A DNA stretch of 12,043 nt from Thiotrichaceae bacterium (lineage in GTDB: Bacteria; Pseudomonadota; Gammaproteobacteria; Thiotrichales; Thiotrichaceae). The position numbers were made by a program, and so were the translations under genes. Under the pieces are notes generated by a model. It did not search any database, was not told where the DNA came from, and saw only the letters and a program-made list of their open reading frames with translations. This document shows, piece after piece, positions 5,854 to 12,043 of the stretch. The first letter of the stretch is position 1. Each line of letters starts with the position of its first letter. The DNA lies in the NCBI GenBank assembly GCA_024762625.1, contig JANTHA010000037.1, forward strand, positions 1 to 12,043, read 5' to 3'.

Positions 5854-8800
5854 ATGCTGGCCAATATAATAAAAGCATCGATAAAAAACCGCTTTTTAGT
5901 CCTGATGCTGACCGTACTGATCGCCATCTGGGGATTGATTTCACTGAAACAAACACCGCTGGATGCAATTCCTGATCTCTCTGATGTGCAGGTCATCGTC
6001 AAAACAAGCTTTCCAGGACAGGTTCCACAAGTCGTTGAGGATCAGGTTACCTACCCGATTACCACCACCATGCTGAGCGTACCCAGAGCCACCGTGGTGC
6101 GTGGTTTCTCTTTTTTTGGCGATTCCTATGTGTATATCATTTTCGAAGATGGCACTGATATTTACTGGGCGCGCGCGCGCGTGCAAGAATATCTGAGCCA
6201 GGCTGCTAGTCAGTTGCCAAAAGGCGTGGAGCCGCGACTTGGGCCTGACGCAACCGGTGTGGGCTGGGTATACGAATATGCGCTGGTGGATAAAACCAAC
6301 ACGCATGACCTCTCCCAGCTACGTTCAATTCAGGACTGGTTTATCAAATACGAACTACAAACCGTACCCGGCGTCTCCGAAATCGCCACCATCGGCGGCA
6401 TGGTTAAGCAGTATCAGGTTACCGCCGATCCGGACAATCTGCGCGCCTACAATATTACGCTGGATCAGCTTAAAAAAGCCATCCAGCGCGCCAATCAGGA
6501 AACCAGTGGATCGGTGATGGAGCTAGGCGAGGCTGAATACATGATCAGCTCCAAGGGCTATCTGAAAAACGTCGAAGACATCGAAAACATCCCGGTTAGC
6601 CTAAATCAGGAAACCGGTGCGCCAGTTCTGTTGCGCGATATCGCGAGAGTGCGCATCGGCCCACAAATGCGCCGCGGTATCGCCGAACTTGATGGCGAAG
6701 GCGAAGTGGTAGGCGGCATTGTGGTGATGCGTTATGGTGAAAATGCGCTACAGGTCATCGAAGACGCCAAAAAGAAACTGGAGCAAATCAAAAAAGGGCT
6801 GCCTGATGGCGTTGAAATCATCACCACCTATGACCGCTCCGAACTGATCCTGAATGCGGTCGAAAACCTGCAACACAAACTACTGGAGGAATTTGCAGTC
6901 GTCGCCCTGGTTTGTCTGGTTTTTCTGTTTCATTTGCGTTCCTCGCTGGTCGCCATCATCAGCCTGCCAATCGGCATTCTGGCGGCGTTTATTATCATGC
7001 ATCAGCAGGGCATCAATGCCAACATCATGTCGCTTGGCGGCATTGCAATCGCCATCGGCGCTATGGTGGATGCGGCCATCGTGATGATCGAGAATGCGCA
7101 TAAACATCTGGAACAATGGCAAAAAGACTTTGGTGAAATGCCTAAAGGAAAAGACCACTGGCGCGTCATAACCGAATCTGCAATTGAAGTCGGCCCTGCG
7201 CTGTTCTTTTCACTGCTGATTATCACACTCAGTTTTATTCCCATTTTTACGCTGGAAGCACAGGAAGGGCGTCTTTTTGCGCCGCTGGCGTTCACCAAAA
7301 CCTATTCCATGGCGGCTGCGGCGGGCCTCGCAATTTCACTGGTGCCGATATTGATGGGTTATATGATACGCGGAAAAATTCCGGATGAAAGCAAAAACCC
7401 GCTATCGGTCTTTTTGATCTGGCTATATCGCCCTATTCTCGGCTTTTGCCTGAAAAGGCCCTGGCTGACCATTCTGGCGTCATTGCTGGTATTGATGTCT
7501 GCCTGGTTCCCGCTACAACATGTGGGCAGCGAATTCATGCCGGAACTGGAGGAAGGCGACTTGCTGTACATGCCTACCACCCTGCCCGGCCTTTCGATCG
7601 GCAAGGCGCAGGAACTGCTTACCCAGACCGACAAACTGATCATGACCGTTCCCGAGGTCAAGCGCGTGTTTGGCAAAATCGGTCGCGCCGAAACAGCCAC
7701 CGACCCAGCGCCGCTGACCATGATCGAAACTACCATTTTATTCAAACCGAAAAATGAATGGCGCCCTGGCGTAACCCTGAAAGATATCATCAGGGAACTG
7801 GACGAGCGGGTCAAGTTTCCAGGTCTGACCAACGCCTGGGTGCAACCGATCAAGACACGCATCGATATGCTCGCAACCGGTATAAAAACGCCGGTCGGCA
7901 TCAAGATCGCCGGTCAGGATTTGAATGTAATCGAAAAAATCGGCAAGGACATCGAAGGCATTTTGAATGACGTTCCCGGAACCGCATCGGTATTTTCAGA
8001 ACGCGTATCCGGCGGACGCTATATTGAAATCATACCGGATCGCATCACCGCGGCGCGTTTTGGTCTGAATATCGCCGATATCCAGACCATCATCAGCTCC
8101 GCTGTGGGCGGCGCAAATATCACCCAGACGGTCGAAGGACTGGAACGATACCCGGTCAACCTGCGCTATCCGCGCAATGTGCGAGACGATATCGACAAAC
8201 TGATGGAGTTGCCGCTGGTTACGCCTTCCGGCGCACACATTCCACTATCGCGCGTCGCCAACATTCACTTTGCCGAAGGCCCACCCATGATCAAAACAGA
8301 AAATGCGCGGCTTAACGGATGGACCTTTGTGGACATCCGCGATGTGGATCTGGGCGGCTATGTTAAAAATGCGCGTGACAAACTGGATAAAGAGCTCAAA
8401 CTACCTGCGGGCTATTCCATCACCTGGGCCGGCCAGTACGAATATCTGTTGCGCGTTAAGGACAAGCTTAGCCTGGTGATTCCAATGATGTTGCTGGTGA
8501 TCCTGCTGCTGCTTTATCTGACCTTCAAGGACATGACTGCGGCGCTGATCATCATGCTGTCATTGCCGTTTGCGCTCGTAGGCGGCATCTGGTTTTTATT
8601 CTGGCTGAATTTCAACTTCTCGGTCGCGGTCGCAGTCGGCTTTATTGCGCTGGCTGGAGTGGCCGCCGAATTTGGCGTAATCATGCTGATTTATTTGAAC
8701 AACTCGACCCTGCAAAAAGCGCTGGATGGCAAACTCAAAAATCTTGCCGACCTTAAAGACAGCATCATGGAAGGGGCGGTGATGCGCGTCAGGCCCAAGG

Positions 8801-9069
8801 CGATGACCGTAGCGGTGATTATCGCAGGCCTTATTCCGATCATGATTGGAAGCGGAACTGGCTCAGACGTAATGAAACGCATCGCCGCGCCCATGGTGGG
8901 CGGTATGATCACCGCGCCCTTGCTATCATTGCTTGTGATACCGGCGATCTATCTGATCTGGAAAAGAAGAGACATCAAAAATGGCGTTATTGATGAAACG
9001 AAGCACAAAATCAATGTAAGCAATGAAACCCAAATAGAAGAGATCAAACCAACAGGAGAAAAGTCATGA
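5854..9069 (+). CDS. cusA: Heavy-metal efflux RND pump CusA, Cu(I)/Ag(I) type
   Basis: This inner-membrane, proton-driven trimeric pump of the CzcA/CusA (HME-RND) family has 1071 residues, normal for the family. TM1 is at ~13-31. Two large periplasmic loops (~32-340 and ~555-870) alternate with membrane bundles (~343-503 and ~872-1034). Its metal specificity can be read from the sequence: Met573 (LLYMPTTLPG), Met623 (PLTMIETT) and Met672 (RIDMLATGIKTP) correspond to the three-methionine Cu(I)/Ag(I) site of E. coli CusA. The proton relay is present: Asp406 in GAMVDAAIVMIENAHK, Glu939 in GVAAEFG, and a Lys at 982 in RVRPKAM. Met486 in TKTYSM matches a methionine of the proposed transmembrane relay. 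The start at 5854 lies 1 nt after the cusB stop with GGGGG (5841-5845) upstream, and the 3' end overlaps the next gene by ATGA. A cytosolic tail of ~30 polar residues ends the protein. Confidence 0.96.
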   Translation: MLANIIKASIKNRFLVLMLTVLIAIWGLISLKQTPLDAIPDLSDVQVIVKTSFPGQVPQVVEDQVTYPITTTMLSVPRATVVRGFSFFGDSYVYIIFEDGTDIYWARARVQEYLSQAASQLPKGVEPRLGPDATGVGWVYEYALVDKTNTHDLSQLRSIQDWFIKYELQTVPGVSEIATIGGMVKQYQVTADPDNLRAYNITLDQLKKAIQRANQETSGSVMELGEAEYMISSKGYLKNVEDIENIPVSLNQETGAPVLLRDIARVRIGPQMRRGIAELDGEGEVVGGIVVMRYGENALQVIEDAKKKLEQIKKGLPDGVEIITTYDRSELILNAVENLQHKLLEEFAVVALVCLVFLFHLRSSLVAIISLPIGILAAFIIMHQQGINANIMSLGGIAIAIGAMVDAAIVMIENAHKHLEQWQKDFGEMPKGKDHWRVITESAIEVGPALFFSLLIITLSFIPIFTLEAQEGRLFAPLAFTKTYSMAAAAGLAISLVPILMGYMIRGKIPDESKNPLSVFLIWLYRPILGFCLKRPWLTILASLLVLMSAWFPLQHVGSEFMPELEEGDLLYMPTTLPGLSIGKAQELLTQTDKLIMTVPEVKRVFGKIGRAETATDPAPLTMIETTILFKPKNEWRPGVTLKDIIRELDERVKFPGLTNAWVQPIKTRIDMLATGIKTPVGIKIAGQDLNVIEKIGKDIEGILNDVPGTASVFSERVSGGRYIEIIPDRITAARFGLNIADIQTIISSAVGGANITQTVEGLERYPVNLRYPRNVRDDIDKLMELPLVTPSGAHIPLSRVANIHFAEGPPMIKTENARLNGWTFVDIRDVDLGGYVKNARDKLDKELKLPAGYSITWAGQYEYLLRVKDKLSLVIPMMLLVILLLLYLTFKDMTAALIIMLSLPFALVGGIWFLFWLNFNFSVAVAVGFIALAGVAAEFGVIMLIYLNNSTLQKALDGKLKNLADLKDSIMEGAVMRVRPKAMTVAVIIAGLIPIMIGSGTGSDVMKRIAAPMVGGMITAPLLSLLVIPAIYLIWKRRDIKNGVIDETKHKINVSNETQIEEIKPTGEKS
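9054..9058 (+). promoter_or_regulatory. Ribosome-binding site of the first outer-membrane efflux gene
   Basis: AGGAG lies 7 nt before the ATG at 9066, inside the 3' end of cusA. It fixes the start that overlaps the cusA stop. Confidence 0.7.
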
Positions 9070-10412
9070 GGATACAACAACCCATCGTTATGATGATGCT
9101 AGTGGTTGCGCTCGCCGTATTGCCCGTTGCTATTCATGCGGCTCCTGCGCAAAAAACCGTGGCCAGGAAACACACCGCCAACAAACAAACCGCGCATAAG
9201 CCCGCAGTGCGCAAGACCTCAAAACACAAAATTGCGCTCAATCAGCTCATTAAAATCGCCATTAGCAACAACCCGGAACTAAAGGCTAAAAAACTGGCCT
9301 GGCAAAGCAAAATTCAACAATATCCACAGGCTGTCGCACTGAATGACCCAAAGCTGGTTTACAGCGAATCGATCAACCCGGTGGAAACCCGCCTCGGCCC
9401 ACAGGATCGCAGTCTGGCGCTGAGTCAGCAAATCCCCTATCCGGGCAAATTGCGTTTAAAAGGCGAGACGGTCAAAAAAGAGATTGGCATGGCCAAACTA
9501 CGCTATGACAAGGCAAGCCGCGATCTAATTGTCAAACTGAAACAGTCATTCTACGAACTGGTTTATATTGAAAACGCGATCAAAATCAGCCAGCAAAACA
9601 AACAATTACTGGAACGCATTACGCGGCTTGCGAGCACTGATTACGCCAGTTCTGCAAGCACCCTGAATGATGTCGCCAGGGCAGAAAGCCAGTACGCACA
9701 GGTTTCCTATGATGTGCAACTCCTGGAAGAAATGCGCCAGACAGAAATGACGCAAATCAACACGCTGCTTAATCGCGACCCGCAACAAGCACTTGCGATT
9801 AACAGTTATGCGCGTATTCCCGCCAGGTTCGCGCATCCGCTGACGCGCCTCTATCAGTGGGCGGAACATAATGAAGAACTCAAAATCGCTGACCTGGATA
9901 TCGAAAAAAGCGGCATACAAAGCCGCCTGGCGCGCTATTCCAGCCTGCCCGATTTTAATCTCGGGCTGCGCTACACCCAGATTGGAGAATCGGATATCGC
10001 CGGCCTGCCGCGCAGCGGACGCGATGGGCTGGCCGTTAGCATCGGGCTCAATATTCCGTTAAACCGACGTAAAAACAACGCTATCCAGCGCCAGGCGCAG
10101 CTTGACCGGCGTCAAAAAATCGAACAGAAAACCGCGCTCGTGAATATGCTTAAAAACCGCGTCAAAACGGTCTACTTCAAACTGACAAACGCGCAAAGAC
10201 TGATCACCCTGTATGGTCAGAAACTGATCCCGCAAGCGAACCGCGCCATGCAAGTCGCACAACTTCAATACCGCGAAAACAAGGGTTCGATCAGCAGCTA
10301 TCTGGAAACGCAATCGACCTGGCTGAACTTTAAACTGGCGCAACAACGCGCCATCGCGGACTACTGGATAGCGCTTGCCGAGATGGAAAAACTGACCGGG
10401 AGAAAGCTATGA
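9066..10412 (+). CDS. TolC-family outer-membrane efflux protein (CusC/CzcC-like), first copy
   Basis: This is the probable outer-membrane channel of the pump, in the OEP family, at 448 residues. A signal peptide covers ~1-26 (hydrophobic 8-23, ending IHAA), with no lipobox Cys. It is followed by an unusual Lys/His-rich stretch (~30-56, with seven Lys and three His). The first OEP repeat runs ~57-240 (ALNQLIKIAISNNPEL; the strand LALSQQIPYPGKLRLKGE, typical of metal-efflux OMFs; long coiled helices). The second runs ~255-448 (LPDFNLGLRYT, then GLAVSIGLNIPLNRRKNN, then helices ending at EKLTGRKL). The ATG overlaps the cusA stop (ATGA), with AGGAG upstream, so translation is probably coupled to cusA. 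It has more of the canonical CusC/CzcC landmarks than the following gene, and I judge it the likelier true partner of CusA. I leave the symbol blank because two candidates for cusC are present. Confidence 0.88.
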   Translation: MRIQQPIVMMMLVVALAVLPVAIHAAPAQKTVARKHTANKQTAHKPAVRKTSKHKIALNQLIKIAISNNPELKAKKLAWQSKIQQYPQAVALNDPKLVYSESINPVETRLGPQDRSLALSQQIPYPGKLRLKGETVKKEIGMAKLRYDKASRDLIVKLKQSFYELVYIENAIKISQQNKQLLERITRLASTDYASSASTLNDVARAESQYAQVSYDVQLLEEMRQTEMTQINTLLNRDPQQALAINSYARIPARFAHPLTRLYQWAEHNEELKIADLDIEKSGIQSRLARYSSLPDFNLGLRYTQIGESDIAGLPRSGRDGLAVSIGLNIPLNRRKNNAIQRQAQLDRRQKIEQKTALVNMLKNRVKTVYFKLTNAQRLITLYGQKLIPQANRAMQVAQLQYRENKGSISSYLETQSTWLNFKLAQQRAIADYWIALAEMEKLTGRKL

Positions 10413-11920
10413 TAAATAATTTAAAAACAATAGCATGCCTGGGTTTTGTGACCTTATTTCTGGCAGCCTGTAGTTCAACCGGAAAACAAAATCCAGATGA
10501 CTTTGACCGTCTGCAAAATGATTTCAAACAGTATCGCTATTCGAGCTATGTTGCAGCAAACCTGAAAGCTGCTGCGCCTCTGAAAACCGGAGCTGAACAA
10601 AACAAAAACCAAAATATTGCAGCACTGAAAAAAATCATCCGGCAATTACCCGACCGTAAAAAACAGGCGCGAAGAAAAATTGAATCCGCCATCGTCAACA
10701 ATGGCCTGTTCCGACCCAGCGCTCCAGTCAACGCTGCCCAATTAAAACAAGGCGCAAGTCTGCAACGCGTGCTGACGCTCGCCCTGAACAAAAACCCGGA
10801 TATCCAGACAGCCCTGCAAACGGCGCGCGCAAGCCTGGATAAATATGACCAGGTCGCCTATCTGGATGACATGCTGGCGCAATACGCCGCCTTTACCAGC
10901 GATATCACGCTGCCCGGAAGCAACCAAAAACATAAAACATCCGTTGCCGCTGGATTTCCTTTTCCGGGTCTGGCGAGTCTGAAAGCCTCAATAATCGACC
11001 AGTCTGTGGAAAGCGCGCGTTTACAGCTAAAACAGGCCGTGCAGGATGTGCTCACACAAACGCGCATCGCCTATGCTGAACTGCAATTCGCCCAGCAGGA
11101 AGTAATTATTGAAAGAAATCTGGTGAAACTGCTCAAAAACCTCAAGGATGAATTGAAAAACAGTTATTCAAGCAACCTGGATGAAAAATCAGCCAAACTC
11201 GGCGGCATACTGCAGGCAGATATCGAAATACAGAAAACCGCGAACAAACAGCATATTGCAAACAATCGCTTTTTACAAAAACAGGCGCAGCTCAATGCCT
11301 TGCTGAATCTGCCGGGCGAATTCACATTCAAAGGACTTGATAAACTGAGCCCCGTCAAACTCGGCAAAAACAGTCATTCGCTGACCATAATCGCCAGAGA
11401 AAAACGCATCGAAATCCAGCGCCTGCAATCCGAACTTAAGAAAATGGCGCAAATCATCCGGCTCTCCGAAAAGCGTTTCTATCCGGATTTTGACGCGGGC
11501 TACAGCCGTTTTAACGAAAACGGCGGCAAGCCAGGTTTTAGTGATAGACCCAAAATAAAACGCAACGACTTTTTCGCAAGAAATGACGCCTATCTCAACG
11601 AGGTCAGACAAAAATACAGCGCCTTGCAAACTAAAATTCACGCCTTGCAAATTCAGACCGAAGGCGAAATAAAACAGGCGTTGTTGAGCTACAACAGCGA
11701 AGCGAGCCGTTTTATGCTTTATCAAAACAAGGTATTGCCCAAGGCCAAGGCCACGCTGGACATCGCCAGAGATTTGTTCGAAACCGGCGAATCCTCGTTG
11801 CTCGACATTATCGATGCACAGGAACAAATTCAAAATTATCAGCTCGCTCAATTCAAGGCGGCGAAAGAAATGGCTATAAGCGCCGCGAGGATTTGGCGAC
11901 TAAGCGGAGAAAGGCAATAA
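10409..11920 (+). CDS. TolC-family outer-membrane lipoprotein, second copy, divergent
   Basis: The protein has 503 residues. A lipoprotein signal peptide ends in a lipobox LAAC with Cys21, followed by SST, which favours outer-membrane sorting. A ~95-residue charged extension without family landmarks precedes the first OEP repeat (LTLALNKNPDIQTALQTAR, ~122-140). The strand GFPFPGLASLK (~182-192) corresponds to QIPYPGKLRLK of the preceding protein, so the two are related but far apart. Long helices fill ~195-300. The second half (~330-503) has FYPDFDAGYSRF, but the expected strand ending in a PLF/PLN-like turn is replaced by a charged segment (PGFSDRPKIKRNDFFARN, ~375-392). The C-terminus (FETGESSLLDIIDAQEQIQN) is typical of the family. 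The start overlaps the previous stop (ATGA), with GGGAG (10398-10402) upstream. It could be an alternative or accessory channel subunit for the same pump. Family assignment is firm; the role is not. Confidence 0.85.
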   Translation: MINNLKTIACLGFVTLFLAACSSTGKQNPDDFDRLQNDFKQYRYSSYVAANLKAAAPLKTGAEQNKNQNIAALKKIIRQLPDRKKQARRKIESAIVNNGLFRPSAPVNAAQLKQGASLQRVLTLALNKNPDIQTALQTARASLDKYDQVAYLDDMLAQYAAFTSDITLPGSNQKHKTSVAAGFPFPGLASLKASIIDQSVESARLQLKQAVQDVLTQTRIAYAELQFAQQEVIIERNLVKLLKNLKDELKNSYSSNLDEKSAKLGGILQADIEIQKTANKQHIANNRFLQKQAQLNALLNLPGEFTFKGLDKLSPVKLGKNSHSLTIIAREKRIEIQRLQSELKKMAQIIRLSEKRFYPDFDAGYSRFNENGGKPGFSDRPKIKRNDFFARNDAYLNEVRQKYSALQTKIHALQIQTEGEIKQALLSYNSEASRFMLYQNKVLPKAKATLDIARDLFETGESSLLDIIDAQEQIQNYQLAQFKAAKEMAISAARIWRLSGERQ

Positions 11921-11934
11921 TTCATTCAAATGCC

Positions 11935-12043
11935 ATGAATAAAGAAACAACAGCATCCAAAAAACTGAGGCAATTATTTTTTTACGTATTTCTATTGCTG
12001 TGTTTCTTATTCAGTCTTGATTATGTCTTACCAAAGCAGCAGC
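11935..12043 (+). CDS. Start of a possible further operon gene (runs off the right edge)
   Basis: An ATG at 11935 opens a frame of 36 codons that stays open to the window edge. The visible peptide starts MNKETTASKKLRQ, followed by a strongly hydrophobic segment (LFFYVFLLLCFLF) and SLDYVLPKQQ. This is the pattern of a signal anchor or N-terminal membrane segment with positive residues on the cytoplasmic side. It starts 14 nt after the second outer-membrane gene, on the same strand, with no terminator between. No good ribosome-binding site lies at normal spacing: AAAGG is about 20 nt upstream. I do not recognise a family from so short a piece. Confidence 0.5.
   Translation, partial: MNKETTASKKLRQLFFYVFLLLCFLFSLDYVLPKQQ

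Noticed and set aside
5427..6002. Long open frame on the minus strand (191 codons) across the cusB-cusA junction
   Set aside because: It lies antisense to two strongly supported genes and has no recognisable domain; it is a frame shadow.
6169..6184. Alternating GC run that could form Z-DNA
   Set aside because: It encodes the conserved WARARV segment of the pump, so codon choice for Ala-Arg repeats explains it.
7359..7904. Minus-strand open frame of 181 codons inside cusA
   Set aside because: cusA is continuous and conserved here, including the Met573 and Met623 sites; the antisense frame is a by-product.
5854..9069. Assignment of the pump as a Zn/Co/Cd exporter (CzcA)
   Set aside because: The three methionines of the Cu(I)/Ag(I) site are all present, and the adaptor carries the CusB methionine triad, which favours Cus over Czc.
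11273..11851. Long open frame on the minus strand (192 codons) inside the second outer-membrane gene
   Set aside because: It is antisense to a well-supported OEP-family gene, and its Phe-rich composition is what reverse reading of Lys/Gln-rich helices would give.

Overview
The window looks like chromosome from a beta- or gammaproteobacterium of moderate GC content. The main clues are a FimV/TspA-type protein (its N-terminal domain is essentially confined to those classes) and a complete Gram-negative Cus-type copper/silver efflux operon. I cannot name the genus from the sequence. No rRNA, tRNA, CRISPR array, transposase or prophage gene is visible.

Layout: (1) 1-1184, minus strand: the first 394 codons of a FimV-like peptidoglycan-binding protein with two LysM cores, running off the left edge. 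This gene is visibly richer in A+T than the efflux operon. (2) 1185-1555: a divergent, mostly AT-rich intergenic region holding candidate promoters for both flanking genes and a less AT-rich island that I cannot assign. (3) 1556-3652, plus strand: glgX, an isoamylase-type glycogen debranching enzyme with all four GH13 motifs intact. (4) 3730-11920, plus strand: a tightly packed metal-efflux operon. It starts with a small exported Cys/His/Met-rich protein, followed by cusB (periplasmic adaptor with two N-terminal metal-binding motifs), cusA (RND pump) and two consecutive TolC-family outer-membrane genes, the second a predicted lipoprotein. (5) 11935 to the right edge: the first 36 codons of a possible further gene with a membrane segment.

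The efflux genes should work as one machine. The Cys/His/Met-rich protein may bind or sense metal in the periplasm. CusB takes up Cu(I)/Ag(I) and passes it to CusA. CusA retains the three-methionine substrate site and the proton-relay residues, and it drives export through a TolC-like channel. cusB-cusA are 1 nt apart, and cusA-OMF1 and OMF1-OMF2 overlap by ATGA, so these four genes are probably translationally coupled.

The most interesting points are: a possible RNA switch between the Cys/His/Met-rich leader gene and cusB, in which the leader gene's stop codon lies in the 5' arm of a 7-bp helix whose 3' arm covers the cusB ribosome-binding site; two non-identical outer-membrane channels for one pump; and the duplicated FimV-type LysM core. 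The region is mostly composed of known families. I see no evidence of a wholly new system, but the leader-gene/RNA arrangement and the double outer-membrane set deserve testing.
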